Source: Lachnospiraceae bacterium (GTDB taxonomy: Bacteria; Bacillota; Clostridia; Lachnospirales; Lachnospiraceae). From it: a stretch of DNA of 46,669 bases. This document shows, in pieces, positions 1 through 8,846 of this stretch. A program made the translations under genes and the position numbers. The notes below the pieces were generated by a model. It ran no database searches and had not been told where the DNA came from. It saw nothing but the letters and a program-made list of their open reading frames with translations. The stretch's first letter is position 1, and each line of letters opens with the position of its first letter. Where the stretch lies: NCBI GenBank assembly GCA_024690885.1, contig JAILOI010000068.1, positions 1 to 46,669 of the forward strand, in the 5' to 3' direction.

Positions 1-1736
1 GTAATACCGAGTCCTTCATAGGATGCAATGGCCCGATTGGAATAGGTATACAACCGTTCATCCAGCCAGATTTGATCCGACGGAACACGGGTATAGAGAA
101 ATCCCAATGCATCCATGGTGGTGGCCATATAAGCATCAAACGCATAAGTACTACCATCACACAGTGTTTCCACCTGTGGCACCGAATCCCTGCGGAAAAT
201 CATCGGCATCATACAGACGGCCTTCTGATTGCTTGCATGTATACGTGCGAGTAAGGAGGAAAGCTCATCCCTTGCCGTAAAGGTAATGGAGGTATCCAAT
301 CCAATGTAGCGAATCTGCTCATTTCCAATGACTTCCTCACATTGTTCCATGGTGCGTACCGTAGCAAAATCGCCCCTCCATTGGGAAGAGGATTCCCGGG
401 GCGTTACCTCTTCATAAGGCAAAATCTCCGGCGGTGTAACCATCACCAACAACTGCTCTAACTGATCGAGGGCCTGTCGGCGCAATTCGTTTAATTGCGT
501 AGCCGGCAAAAAGATATTCTCATCAAGATCAATCGTAAGTTCAGAAAACACAAAGGGGGTATTCCCGGTTTTTATAAGCTTTGCTCTCACATCCTCTTCA
601 CGTGCCGCTTGCTTTTGTGCTGCGCTTACCACTTCCCCCTGCACAACTCCGCTGATGGGATGCAACCCGCTTGCTGTGGAAAAACGAAGTTCCATGGGTG
701 CTCCCAGATGACCATGGAAGGAACCAACGATTGGAAGCTGTGTCTTCATCTTCCGGCTTCCGTCTCCTTTGGCCTTCTGGTTTCGATGGGCGGACTCCGT
801 ATAGGTAATCATATCCGATGGATTCCGGTGATAATAATAGGCATTGGTAAAGCCTTTCCGGTTACCGAGGCCAAGCAAAATCTCCAGATCCGCATCCGAC
901 ACCCGATAGTTAGAAGCACCCTCGGATGCATAGAGGTCCACGTATTTACGATACATCGCCACCACACCCTCGGCATAATCGCCCTGCTTCATACGACCTT
1001 CGATTTTCAGAGAATACACGCCGGCATCCGACAAAGCCGGAATATCACGTATGCCGCATAAGTCCTTGGGACTTAATAGAAATTGTCCATCCCCGGAGAT
1101 CTTCCTGCCATCCAAATCATAAGCATCATAGGGCAGACGACAAGGCTGGGCACAACGGCCACGATTTCCGCTTCGTCCACCAATCATAGAACTAAGCAGA
1201 CATTGACCGGAATAGCTGACACATAGGGCTCCGTGAACGAAGGTTTCAATTTCCACGCCGGTGGCATCATAGATGTCTTTGATTTCCTGCAAGGATAGTT
1301 CCCGGGCAGTGACAATCCGATGCGCCCCCTGCTGTTGCAAAAATCCGGCTCCATACGGCGTAGCTAAACTCATCTGGGTGGAACAATGGATGGCAAGGCT
1401 TGGGAAAAAATCCCGCACCATGGAAAACACACCAAAGTCCTGAACGATGACTGCATCCAATCCCATCTGGGCATAGGCTGACAAATACCCATAGAGCGTT
1501 TGCTCAATTTCCATATTTTTCAGTAGCGTATTGACGGTTAAGTAGGCTTTCTTCCCTCTGGCATGGGCATAACGAATGGATTCCTCGGCAGTTTCCAAAG
1601 TAAAATTCGTTGCATACGCCCGGGCGCCAAAGGCATGCCCTCCAAAATACACCGCATCTGCTCCGGCATCTATCACCCGTTTAAAAATCTCCGGATCACC
1701 GGCCGGCGCCAATACTTCCAAACCAATTTCACTCAT
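1..1736 (-). CDS. U32 family peptidase (collagenase-like), C-terminus cut by window edge
   Basis: 578 codons are visible and the frame runs off the left edge, so the C-terminus is missing. The N-terminus opens with LEVLAPAGDPE, typical of U32 peptidases. The family signature is intact around residues 165-185: ETFVHGALCVSYSGQC, followed by S-rich and CAQPCR segments whose cysteines may bind metal. The length beyond 500 residues fits the long subgroup that carries a DUF3656-type C-terminal region. Family members are putative proteases; some are linked to collagen degradation and others to tRNA or ubiquinone hydroxylation, so the substrate here is unknown. The start has an SD (GAGGA) about 7 bases upstream. 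The gene lies 54 bases after zapA, with an intrinsic terminator in between, so it is probably fed by read-through. Confident of the family, not of the function. Confidence 0.9.
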   Translation of the reverse strand, partial: MSEIGLEVLAPAGDPEIFKRVIDAGADAVYFGGHAFGARAYATNFTLETAEESIRYAHARGKKAYLTVNTLLKNMEIEQTLYGYLSAYAQMGLDAVIVQDFGVFSMVRDFFPSLAIHCSTQMSLATPYGAGFLQQQGAHRIVTARELSLQEIKDIYDATGVEIETFVHGALCVSYSGQCLLSSMIGGRSGNRGRCAQPCRLPYDAYDLDGRKISGDGQFLLSPKDLCGIRDIPALSDAGVYSLKIEGRMKQGDYAEGVVAMYRKYVDLYASEGASNYRVSDADLEILLGLGNRKGFTNAYYYHRNPSDMITYTESAHRNQKAKGDGSRKMKTQLPIVGSFHGHLGAPMELRFSTASGLHPISGVVQGEVVSAAQKQAAREEDVRAKLIKTGNTPFVFSELTIDLDENIFLPATQLNELRRQALDQLEQLLVMVTPPEILPYEEVTPRESSSQWRGDFATVRTMEQCEEVIGNEQIRYIGLDTSITFTARDELSSLLARIHASNQKAVCMMPMIFRRDSVPQVETLCDGSTYAFDAYMATTMDALGFLYTRVPSDQIWLDERLYTYSNRAIASYEGLGI

Positions 1737-1748
1737 ACAATATCCTCA

Positions 1749-1779
1749 AAATAAAAAGGGACAGGCGAATACTGTCCCT
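1749..1779 (-). terminator. Rho-independent terminator after zapA
   Basis: The minus-strand RNA has an 8-bp stem AGGGACAG/CTGTCCCT (1757-1764 with 1772-1779) with a 7-base loop, followed by TTTTTATTTT. It sits between zapA and the U32 peptidase gene. The T-tract ends only about a dozen bases before the peptidase start codon and abuts its SD, so it would limit how much of the zapA transcript reaches that gene. Confidence 0.8.
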
Positions 1780-1790
1780 CGATGTCACTA

Positions 1791-2234
1791 TTAAAAATTC
1801 GAAGCATCATCACTGACACTTAAAGAACCCAGGAGTGATTCCTCTAAGGACGCTTCCAGTTTTGACTTCGCAAGTAATAAGTCCTTCTTCTCCATCTCCA
1901 AGTTTCGCACTTGTTCTTCCAGGGCCTCCACACGTACCTGGTCTGAAATCAAGTCGTGCTTCAAGTCATATAATTCCTTGTCCCGAAGCTCCATATCACT
2001 TTCGTACTTCTCCACCAACGCTTTGGCTTTGAAGTAATCATCCGCGATATTCAGCTCCACCAATGTTGCTTTCATATCTGCAGGGAATATACGAAATTCC
2101 TCCATGGAATCAAATTCAGAGATTTTGTTGTTAATATAGGCTGCGACTTTCTGAAGATATTCTTCTTCCTCGTAACCACTCAAGGTATAAACCTTACCTC
2201 CGATTAATACCTCAGCACTTTTCTTGGCTGACAT
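1791..2234 (-). CDS. zapA: Cell division protein ZapA
   Basis: 147 residues. The N-terminal half (about 1-90) matches ZapA: VLIGGKVYTLSGYEEEEYLQKVAAYIN followed in the family by helices that dimerise; the second half (about 85-135) is a long charged coiled coil (quoted here only in part: IGGKVYTLSG, YLQKVAAYINNKI). ZapA binds FtsZ filaments and promotes Z-ring bundling at mid-cell. It is longer than the roughly 85-110 residues of Bacillus or E. coli ZapA because of the extended coiled coil, which I regard as normal for clostridial forms. It has its own good promoter and a strong SD (GGGAGGGAG). It lies between ruvB and the U32 peptidase. Confidence 0.88.
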   Translation of the reverse strand: MSAKKSAEVLIGGKVYTLSGYEEEEYLQKVAAYINNKISEFDSMEEFRIFPADMKATLVELNIADDYFKAKALVEKYESDMELRDKELYDLKHDLISDQVRVEALEEQVRNLEMEKKDLLLAKSKLEASLEESLLGSLSVSDDASNF

Positions 2235-2255
2235 ATAGGACTCCCTCCCAAACGA

Positions 2256-2269
2256 AATTTTCGAAAATT
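2256..2269. promoter_or_regulatory. Perfect 14-bp palindrome at the zapA transcription start
   Basis: AATTTTCGAAAATT reads the same on both strands. It lies just downstream of the zapA -10 box, over the expected first transcribed bases. It could be an operator for a dimeric repressor. It does not match a regulator consensus I know, and AT-rich palindromes of this size can arise by chance. Confidence 0.35.
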
Positions 2270-2279
2270 AGACCTTTTT

Positions 2280-2308
2280 ATTATAGCTAGAAAAAAGCCT
2301 AAAAACAA
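2280..2308 (-). promoter_or_regulatory. Sigma-A promoter for zapA
   Basis: On the minus strand the -35 box is TTGTTT (2303-2308) and the -10 box is TATAAT (2280-2285), separated by exactly 17 bases. Transcription should start near 2273, about 40 bases before the zapA start codon. The promoter lies in the 106-base gap after ruvB, so zapA need not depend on the upstream operon. Confidence 0.72.
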
Positions 2309-2340
2309 TAGATTTGTAAGAAAAATCCAAGCAAGAATAC

Positions 2341-3345
2341 TTATGCCTGCGGGATGGGACGATGAAAATGCTCATATGCAAGATCCGTCACCACGCGCCC
2401 CTTTGGGGTACGATGAATCAATCCATTCTGTACCAGGTAAGGCTCGTACACATCCTCGATGGTTCCGGCATCCTCTCCTAAGGACGCAGCCAAGGTATCT
2501 AAGCCCACCGGGCCACCACCGAAACTATCCATAATCATAAGCAGCATCTTCCGGTCGTTGTTATCAAGTCCCATGGAGTCCACATCCAATCGGTCCAGGC
2601 TCTCTGCGGCAACTGCTTTGGTAATATGACCATCGTAGTTAACTTCTGCAAAATCACGGACACGTTTTAACAGACGATTGGCCAAACGTGGCGTACCTCT
2701 GGAACGACGGGCCAATTCATAAGCACCCTCCGCATCTATGGTAACCCCTAGCTTGGTGGCCGACTTCTGAATGATTTCCTGTAATTCCGTAGGCTGATAA
2801 AATTCCAGATGACTGATGACGCCGAAACGGTCACGCAAAGGAGCCGATAATAAGCCGGCTCTGGTGGTGGCGCCAATCAAGGTAAAATGCGGTAAATCCA
2901 ACCGAATGGATTTGGCCTGAGGACCGGCATTACCAATCACCACATCCACAGCAAAATCCTCCATAGCCGGATACAGCATCTCTTCCACCTGTCGATTCAA
3001 GCGATGAATCTCATCGATAAAGAGAATATCCCCATCGGATAATCCGGTAAGGATGGCAGCCATCTCTCCGGTTTTTGCAATGGCCGGGCCGGAGGTAATC
3101 TTCACATGTACCCCCATCTCATTGGCGATAATACCGGCCAGGGTGGTTTTGCCGAGACCCGGAGGGCCGAAAAAGAGGGTGTGATCCAGGGACTCCCCAC
3201 GTTGCTTGGCCGCCTGTATATAGATTTTAAGATTTTCTTTGACGGCGGATTGTCCCACATAATCATCCAAAGACTGCGGACGCAAGATATTATCATTCTT
3301 GGCATCCTCCGTGAGTTTCCCACCGGTAATGATTCGTCGTTCCAT
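2341..3345 (-). CDS. ruvB: Holliday junction branch migration helicase subunit RuvB
   Basis: 334 residues, full length for RuvB. AAA+ ATPase: Walker [10 protein letters not shown] at about 60-68, Walker B DEIH at 111-114, sensor GATTRAG at 158-164 and the arginine-finger segment LRDRFG at 170-175. The C-terminal winged helix ends with the typical [11 protein letters not shown] block. Hexameric RuvB rings pump DNA through a Holliday junction held by RuvA during recombination repair. An SD (AAGGAAG) precedes the ATG, which lies 10 bases after the ruvA stop codon; the two are clearly co-transcribed. No unusual residue seen. Confidence 0.97.
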   Translation of the reverse strand: MERRIITGGKLTEDAKNDNILRPQSLDDYVGQSAVKENLKIYIQAAKQRGESLDHTLFFGPPGLGKTTLAGIIANEMGVHVKITSGPAIAKTGEMAAILTGLSDGDILFIDEIHRLNRQVEEMLYPAMEDFAVDVVIGNAGPQAKSIRLDLPHFTLIGATTRAGLLSAPLRDRFGVISHLEFYQPTELQEIIQKSATKLGVTIDAEGAYELARRSRGTPRLANRLLKRVRDFAEVNYDGHITKAVAAESLDRLDVDSMGLDNNDRKMLLMIMDSFGGGPVGLDTLAASLGEDAGTIEDVYEPYLVQNGLIHRTPKGRVVTDLAYEHFHRPIPQA

Positions 3346-3355
3346 GTCTGCTTCC

Positions 3356-3952
3356 TTATACGTTCATCATGCGTAGCGTTTCTTTCAACAGCTGCTCTTC
3401 TGTCATATCTTCCGTCATCTCCACCAAAGACATGGCCTTCAACGCTTCCGAAGAGCCATAGCCCAAGGCAGTCATGGCCATCAAAACATCATTCTTCACA
3501 GATGCCATGGCACTCTCCTCGGAAGAAGTCAGTCGCTCCTCAAAGGAATCGCTTAAGCTGATTTTGTCTTTCAAATCTAAAATAATGCGCTTCGCAATCT
3601 TCGGGCCAACTCCGGGGGCTTTGGTGATGGCCTTCTCATCGTCACCGAGAATCGCGAATTTCAAATCACTTAAGCTGTTGCAACCAAGGATGGCAATGGC
3701 GGCTTTGGGACCAACCCCACTGACACCAATCAGCTTCTCAAAGAACTCCTTCTCCTCAATGGTCAGAAAACCATAGAGCCCGATGCCGTTCTCACTCACC
3801 TGAAAATAGGTATAAAACCGACGGCGATTTCCCACCGCCAACGTCACAGCATCCCGTGTTCCAATATGAATCTCATAACCGATACCACCCACGTCCACAA
3901 CTGCAACCTCATCGGTGATATAGGTAATTTCTCCTTCAATATATGCGTACAT
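3356..3952 (-). CDS. ruvA: Holliday junction branch migration protein RuvA
   Basis: 198 residues. The N-terminal OB domain starts [12 protein letters not shown]; two helix-hairpin-helix motifs follow ([10 protein letters not shown] around 77-86 and [12 protein letters not shown] around 112-123), and a small C-terminal domain (about 145-198) contacts RuvB. A RuvA tetramer binds the four-way junction and loads RuvB. The gene begins 3 bases after the preceding membrane-protein gene, whose last codons supply the SD (AAGGAG). The ruvA-ruvB order is the usual one. Confidence 0.96.
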   Translation of the reverse strand: MYAYIEGEITYITDEVAVVDVGGIGYEIHIGTRDAVTLAVGNRRRFYTYFQVSENGIGLYGFLTIEEKEFFEKLIGVSGVGPKAAIAILGCNSLSDLKFAILGDDEKAITKAPGVGPKIAKRIILDLKDKISLSDSFEERLTSSEESAMASVKNDVLMAMTALGYGSSEALKAMSLVEMTEDMTEEQLLKETLRMMNV

Positions 3953-3955
3953 ACG

Positions 3956-4459
3956 CTACTCCTTCTGAATGGATTGGATGGATTGCAGGTGTTTCAAAAC
4001 AATGGCACCCAACAATCCCACGACACCGCCGGTAATAATACCTCCCGCCAATAAGAAGGGAAAGTAAAACAACAGATTCCAGTTATTCACAAACACTCCG
4101 GCGATGATCAACTGACCGATATTATGGAAAATACCACCACCGGCACTCACCAGAATTATATGCAAGCCCTGGATGCGTTTGAATCCAAGCATTGCCAAAA
4201 AGCTTAGGATGCCGCCGGCCAGACTGTAGAGCAAACTGAATCCGTTGCCAAACAAGATGCCGAGCAGCACAATGCGAATCACATTGATTCCAAAGGCTTC
4301 CTTCGGTCCATAAAAATATAACACCACCAACACAACCACGTTGGTCAGGCCTAATTTCATTCCGGGAACGCCAAAGAAGAACGGAACCAGACTCTCCACG
4401 TAGGACAGAATCATGGCCAGTGCAACAAACATTCCCATGTAAGCAACTTTGTGCTTCAT
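3956..4459 (-). CDS. Gx transporter family membrane protein (heptaprenyl diphosphate synthase component I family, EetB-like)
   Basis: 167 residues, very hydrophobic, with five or six predicted membrane segments and the Gly-rich pattern of the Hpre_diP_synt_I family (for example GVPGMKLGLTN near 30-40). Despite the family name there is no prenyl-synthase active site; such proteins look like small substrate-binding or transport components. I start it at MKHKVAYMG because AAGGGGAG, overlapping the upstream stop codon, is correctly placed for it; an upstream in-frame ATG at 4486 would overlap the NusG-II gene by 17 bases. It is tightly coupled to the NusG-II gene. As I recall, EetB of the Listeria flavin electron-transfer locus belongs to this family. 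The role here is unproven. Confidence 0.8.
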   Translation of the reverse strand: MKHKVAYMGMFVALAMILSYVESLVPFFFGVPGMKLGLTNVVVLVVLYFYGPKEAFGINVIRIVLLGILFGNGFSLLYSLAGGILSFLAMLGFKRIQGLHIILVSAGGGIFHNIGQLIIAGVFVNNWNLLFYFPFLLAGGIITGGVVGLLGAIVLKHLQSIQSIQKE

Positions 4460-4469
4460 CATACTCCCC

Positions 4470-4850
4470 TTACTTTGCAACTGCATCTACGGCAATTTCA
4501 TCATCGGATACAATGGTGACCACCACACGATTGGGCAGGCAGACAATGCTTTCTCCGGTTTTTGCAATCCGTCCTTGATGGATGCACAGATGATCCGGGC
4601 ACTTCGCCTCTCGCATGTAGGCATACCCGTCCCGGATGCAAACAACATTGGTGGTTTGATCTCCCACCGTCACCGGGATTTCCTGATCCCGATCCAACTC
4701 ATATGCACCATAGAATTCTCCGTCCACGGTAATGACCACCGAAGCGCCTTCCTCCTGGAAGAGAAAAAACCACACCCCGAAGGCAAGGAGGACGAAGCAT
4801 CCTAAGATCATTGTAATTCTTACGTTCACATTCGAAAAGAATTGTTTCAT
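4470..4850 (-). CDS. NusG domain II-containing membrane-anchored protein (EetA-like)
   Basis: 126 residues: a short basic N-terminus, one membrane segment (about 12-31), then an exported NusG_II domain. The family-defining stretch is present: AKCPDHLCIHQGRI near 80-93 and GESIVCLPN near 98-106, with conserved cysteines and glycine. It is unrelated in role to transcription factor NusG. Homologues are usually encoded beside a Gx-transporter-family gene, as here, and often near apbE or other flavin redox genes. I recall EetA of the Gram-positive extracellular electron transfer locus as a member. Its ATG overlaps the miaB stop (ATGA). Function inferred only from family and context. Confidence 0.82.
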   Translation of the reverse strand: MKQFFSNVNVRITMILGCFVLLAFGVWFFLFQEEGASVVITVDGEFYGAYELDRDQEIPVTVGDQTTNVVCIRDGYAYMREAKCPDHLCIHQGRIAKTGESIVCLPNRVVVTIVSDDEIAVDAVAK

Positions 4851-6295
4851 GAAAGTCTCTCGCCAATATAATAAAAGCCTTTACAAGTCACTAATTTCAC
4901 ATCTACAAAGGTACCAATCATAGAAGCGTCTCCCGGAATATGAACCACGGAGTTGTTGTCCATACGACCGGTTACAAGAGAAGCATCCTGTTCGTTTACC
5001 TGCTCAATCAAAATGCGCTGTACGGAACCGGTGTAGCTTTCGGCCTTAGCCTGTCCGTCCTTACGAACCACTTGTAGCAATCGGTCGAAACGATCCTTGA
5101 CCACTTCTTCCGGCACCTGGTCTTCCTTTCTGGCAGCAGGGGTTCCGGTACGTTTGGAATAGATGAAGGTAAAGGCACTGTCGTAATGAACCTGATTCAC
5201 CACATCCATGGTGTCCAAGAAGTCTTCCTCCGTCTCTCCCGGATAGCCAACAATGATATCTGTGGTAATGGCAATGTCCGGAATGGCCTTCCGAAGCTTC
5301 TCCACCAGTTCCAGGTAATGAGCCTTGGTATAGTGGCGATTCATCTCTTTTAACAAACGGTCGCTACCACACTGCAATGGCAAATGCATATGATGACAAA
5401 TCTTCTTGCTTTTAGCCATAACCGCAATCAACTCATCGGACAAATCCTTGGGATGAGAAGTCATAAAACGAATACGCTCCAGACCTTCGATTTCATCCAC
5501 CGCGGAAAGTAACTCTGCAAAGCTGACCTGTGGATCTAAGTTCTTACCGTAGGAGTTGACGTTCTGTCCAAGCAACATTACTTCCTTGACTCCGTCGGCT
5601 ACCATAGATTCGATTTCCCGCAGGATTTCCTGAGGCTTGCGCGAGCGTTCCCGGCCACGGACATACGGAACAATACAATAACTGCAGAAATTGTTGCAGC
5701 CAAACATAATGTTAACGCCGGATTTGAATGGATACTTCCGATTTACCGGTAGATTCTCGACAATCATATCCGTATCTTTCCAGATATCAATGACCATGCG
5801 ATCACTGTCTAGTGCTGTGCACAACAGCTCTGCAAACTTATACAGATTATGGGTACCGAATACCAAATCCACAAAACGATAACTATCCTGCAGGGTCTGG
5901 ATTTCTTCCGGTTCCTGCATCATACAACCGCACAAGGCAATCATCATATGGGGCTTCTTGTTCTTGATGGCATGCAGATAACCCAAACGCCCGTACACCT
6001 TGTTGTTGGCATTCTCACGTACGGTGCAGGTGTTATAAATGACAAAATCCGCATCCTCTTCTTCCTCCACCAGTTCATATCCCACCAGTTTTAGAATGCC
6101 CTCTAATTTCTCTGAATCCCGGGCGTTCATCTGACAACCGAAGGTGGTAACATGGGCCGTCAAGGTATGACCCACCTCTGCAGCAAGCGCTGCCACCTTA
6201 GTGCGAGCCAAAGCCATATAGTAGTACTGGCGCTGTGGTTCCTCATCGGGTGCAGATTGAGCCAGGTCAAATTGATCCAAATTCATAAATTCCAT
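4847..6295 (-). CDS. miaB: tRNA-2-methylthio-N6-dimethylallyladenosine synthase MiaB
   Basis: 482 residues. Radical-SAM methylthiotransferase: N-terminal UPF0004 domain with cluster cysteines C54 (FGCQMN), C90 (NTC) and C124 (CGC); radical-SAM motif CNNFCSYC at 200-207; C-terminal TRAM domain (about 415-480). It adds the 2-methylthio group to i6A37 of tRNAs that read UNN codons, after MiaA has prenylated the base; miaA lies at the other end of this window. The roughly 45-residue N-terminal extension is common in clostridial MiaB. The SD is modest (GGAG about 11 bases upstream). The stop codon overlaps the next gene's start. Confidence 0.95.
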   Translation of the reverse strand: MEFMNLDQFDLAQSAPDEEPQRQYYYMALARTKVAALAAEVGHTLTAHVTTFGCQMNARDSEKLEGILKLVGYELVEEEEDADFVIYNTCTVRENANNKVYGRLGYLHAIKNKKPHMMIALCGCMMQEPEEIQTLQDSYRFVDLVFGTHNLYKFAELLCTALDSDRMVIDIWKDTDMIVENLPVNRKYPFKSGVNIMFGCNNFCSYCIVPYVRGRERSRKPQEILREIESMVADGVKEVMLLGQNVNSYGKNLDPQVSFAELLSAVDEIEGLERIRFMTSHPKDLSDELIAVMAKSKKICHHMHLPLQCGSDRLLKEMNRHYTKAHYLELVEKLRKAIPDIAITTDIIVGYPGETEEDFLDTMDVVNQVHYDSAFTFIYSKRTGTPAARKEDQVPEEVVKDRFDRLLQVVRKDGQAKAESYTGSVQRILIEQVNEQDASLVTGRMDNNSVVHIPGDASMIGTFVDVKLVTCKGFYYIGERLS

Positions 6296-6313
6296 ACAAA
6301 CATAAACTCCAAA

Positions 6314-6871
6314 CTATAAATTGGTAAAAACCCCTTGTTCTGTTACCACGTAATGCATGGGAATGTCCCAATCCATACCGGTGATTTCAGAAGATAATTG
6401 TCCACCGAAGCAGATCCCCACACGGATGATGTCCGGATGCGCGGCAAAAAAGCGATCATAAAATCCACCGCCATAGCCAATCCGCTCCCCCTCCTTGGAA
6501 AACGCCAACCCCGGTGTCAAAGCCAACGTTCCCTCGTCGTGTTCCAATTCCTCCATGGAGATGGGCTCCATAATATGAAAGCGCCCCTCCTGAAAATCGT
6601 CCATGGACGAAATGCGATAAAACCGGATGTGATGGTCATAGGTCACCGGGAAGTAAAGTGCAATGCCTCGTTCCAAAAGCGTTTGATACAGCAGCCGTAA
6701 ATCCACTTCCGATGCCGTGGGATAAAAGCACAATACCCGTTCATAAAACGCATCCTGAAAAAAGGAATTTTTCAGCACCTGTATCAGCTGTTGTTCCCAG
6801 CAGGCACGTGCATCCGCAGTGACAAGATCACGCCAGCTTCGTTTTTGATTTCGAATGGTTTGATTATCCAA
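6314..6871 (-). CDS. 5-formyltetrahydrofolate cyclo-ligase
   Basis: 185 residues from a TTG start. ATP-dependent enzyme turning 5-formyl-THF into 5,10-methenyl-THF. It shows the family's C-terminal phosphate/folate loop GERIGYGGGFYDRF (about 130-143) and an acidic, aromatic middle. The N-terminus (IRNQKRSWR) matches the usual basic start. No ATG fits; TTG at 6871 has GAGG six bases upstream, inside the last codons of proB, and overlaps proB by 8 bases. A further TTG at 6883 is possible but has no SD. It is followed 18 bases later by miaB. Confidence 0.9.
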   Translation of the reverse strand: MDNQTIRNQKRSWRDLVTADARACWEQQLIQVLKNSFFQDAFYERVLCFYPTASEVDLRLLYQTLLERGIALYFPVTYDHHIRFYRISSMDDFQEGRFHIMEPISMEELEHDEGTLALTPGLAFSKEGERIGYGGGFYDRFFAAHPDIIRVGICFGGQLSSEITGMDWDIPMHYVVTEQGVFTNL

Positions 6872-7706
6872 TGCTATCCTCAATCATATCTACAATATAG
6901 AAATCCTCATCGTAGTTTGCTTTAAACAAAGTGCCACGATAATCATCTTCAAAAATTCGATGAATAATCGAAATATCCTTGCCGTTGGCGATAATCATAT
7001 CTGCTCCGGAAGCGGTTGCAATCTGTGCTGCACGCAACTTCGTCGCCATGCCGCCGGTACCCACATCACTTCCCGTATCCGAAGAACCCATATGCATGGT
7101 CGCCTCATCCAACTGTTCCACCAGAGGAACAAATTCTGCCTTCGGATTCGTACGTGGGTTGTCGGTATACAACCCGTCAATATCCGATAAAAGGATCAAT
7201 AAATCTGCGTGCACCAGAGAACAAACAATGGCAGACAAGGTATCATTGTCACCAAACTGGATTTCGTAAGTAGAGACCGTATCGTTGGCGTTTACAACCG
7301 GAATCACACCCATGGTAAACAATTCCTCAAAGGTATTCTGGGCATTCTTGCGGGATACATTATCTAAAATGGTATTCTTGGTCATCAAAACCTGGCCTGC
7401 TGTCTGGGTATACTGAGAAAAGTATTTCTGATAGATGCCCATCAAACGTGCCTGTCCAACGGAAGCCAACGCCTGTTTCTCAGGCATGGCAGTCGGGCGT
7501 TCATGTACACCTAACATCTGTCGACCCACAGCAATTGCACCGGAGGAAACCAGGCAGACATCGAGTCCGCGATTCCGTAAATCCGACAATTCCATCGCCA
7601 ACCGTTCGATTTTGATATAGTCCAAACGACCGGTGGTTGGATGGGTCAGGGAGTTGGATCCGATTTTAATCACCACACGTTTTACTGTTGAAAAATCTTT
7701 GTTCAT
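6864..7706 (-). CDS. proB: Glutamate 5-kinase
   Basis: 280 residues, an amino-acid-kinase fold only. VVIKIGSNSLTHP at 11-23 is the phosphate-binding strand and loop, VSSGAIAVG near 54-62 and the GTGGMATKL loop near 216-224 are conserved in ProB. It phosphorylates glutamate as the first step of proline synthesis and is normally feedback-inhibited by proline. It lacks the C-terminal PUA domain of E. coli or Bacillus ProB, as many short clostridial versions do. proA, the usual partner, is not next to it. An SD (AAAGGA/AGGAT) precedes the start. No clear promoter is visible in the 96-base divergent gap with apbE. Confidence 0.93.
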   Translation of the reverse strand: MNKDFSTVKRVVIKIGSNSLTHPTTGRLDYIKIERLAMELSDLRNRGLDVCLVSSGAIAVGRQMLGVHERPTAMPEKQALASVGQARLMGIYQKYFSQYTQTAGQVLMTKNTILDNVSRKNAQNTFEELFTMGVIPVVNANDTVSTYEIQFGDNDTLSAIVCSLVHADLLILLSDIDGLYTDNPRTNPKAEFVPLVEQLDEATMHMGSSDTGSDVGTGGMATKLRAAQIATASGADMIIANGKDISIIHRIFEDDYRGTLFKANYDEDFYIVDMIEDSIG

Positions 7707-7787
7707 TTTCTTATCCTTTTCCTTTTAAACACTAAGAAAAACTTTATCATATTTTTGTAAAAAAATCACTATCTGTGGTGTTTCTTT

Positions 7788-7796
7788 TGATATACT
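7788..7796 (+). promoter_or_regulatory. Extended -10 promoter of apbE, six bases before its start codon
   Basis: TGATATACT is a good extended -10 element (TG-N-TATACT). I see no good -35. Transcription would begin about seven bases further on, at or next to the apbE ATG (7803), which would make the mRNA leaderless. No SD is present upstream of that ATG. Confidence 0.55.
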
Positions 7797-7802
7797 AGAC
7801 CT

Positions 7803-8846
7803 ATGAAAACACAACACACAGCGCATAAGACCATACGAGAGATATTATGTATAGCATTGATGCTATCATTATTGCTAACCGGATGTGATTTTCAAGGAAA
7901 TCACAATACGCACCAACAGGCGAAGGCAGAAGGATTTTATTTTGACACCTACTGCTCCATCGTTGCGGTAGATGTCGATGATCCCACTGTATTGCAGGAA
8001 GCATTGGACGAATTAGAGCGTTATGAGTCCTACTTCTCCAATAAGCGGGCGGATTCCGATATATCCAAAGTGAATGCAGCGCCTGTGGGACAGGCGGTTT
8101 CTGTGCATCCGGAAACCATCGAGCTGTTACAGATTGCAATGGACTATGGAGACAAATCCCAAGGTGCATTTGATGTCACCATCGGAGCACTCTCCAACGT
8201 CTGGAATTTCAAAAATTATGACGGCACACTTCCAACCGAAGACGAGATTCAAGCTGCCAAAGCAACCGTTGATTATCAGTCCCTTGTTGTAAATCCAACA
8301 GATGCAACCGTAACACGAACTCTCGAGGGCTCCATCATCGATTTGGGTGGAATTGCCAAGGGATACGCCGCCGATCGGCTTACAAACTACCTGGAAGAAC
8401 AGGGAGTTACGAAGCATACCATCATTAACTTAGGCGGCAACGTGCGAACCATCAACGAAGATACGTCCTGGCCTTGTACGATTGGTATCGAAAAGCCGTT
8501 TGGTGAAGACAACGAAGTATTATGTGCCTTACAGGTGATAAATAAATCCATAGTAACCAGTGGAACCTATCAACGTTACTTCGAAGAAGATGGCATCATC
8601 TATCATCATCTGCTAGATACCACCACCGGTAAACCCATCCAGAATGGACTTACTTCCGTTACCATTATGAATGATTCCTCGGTTGACGGGGATGCACTCT
8701 CCACCCTTTGCTTTTGCCTGGGATTGGAAAAGGGCATGGATTACGTTGAATCCCTGCCCGATACAGAAGCTATATTTGTAACAAGTGATGGTCAAATGCA
8801 TTGTACATCCGGTATGAATCAGTATCAGATGAAGGATGCTAAATAA
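7803..8846 (+). CDS. apbE: FAD:protein FMN transferase (ApbE family lipoprotein)
   Basis: 347 residues. A lipoprotein signal peptide (basic N-terminus, hydrophobic stretch, lipobox LLTGC, lipidated Cys28) places it outside the membrane. ApbE features follow: FDTYCSI near 43-49, the SYFSNKRADSDISKVN segment, AFDVTIGALSN near 124-134, the IDLGGIAKGYAAD block near 179-191 and LGGNVRT near 210-216. It moves FMN from FAD to a threonine of target proteins. The neighbouring rnfG and rnfD encode such targets. It stands alone on the plus strand, converging on the alpha/beta hydrolase gene with an 8-base overlap of the 3' ends. The start has no SD. Confidence 0.93.
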   Translation: MKTQHTAHKTIREILCIALMLSLLLTGCDFQGNHNTHQQAKAEGFYFDTYCSIVAVDVDDPTVLQEALDELERYESYFSNKRADSDISKVNAAPVGQAVSVHPETIELLQIAMDYGDKSQGAFDVTIGALSNVWNFKNYDGTLPTEDEIQAAKATVDYQSLVVNPTDATVTRTLEGSIIDLGGIAKGYAADRLTNYLEEQGVTKHTIINLGGNVRTINEDTSWPCTIGIEKPFGEDNEVLCALQVINKSIVTSGTYQRYFEEDGIIYHHLLDTTTGKPIQNGLTSVTIMNDSSVDGDALSTLCFCLGLEKGMDYVESLPDTEAIFVTSDGQMHCTSGMNQYQMKDAK

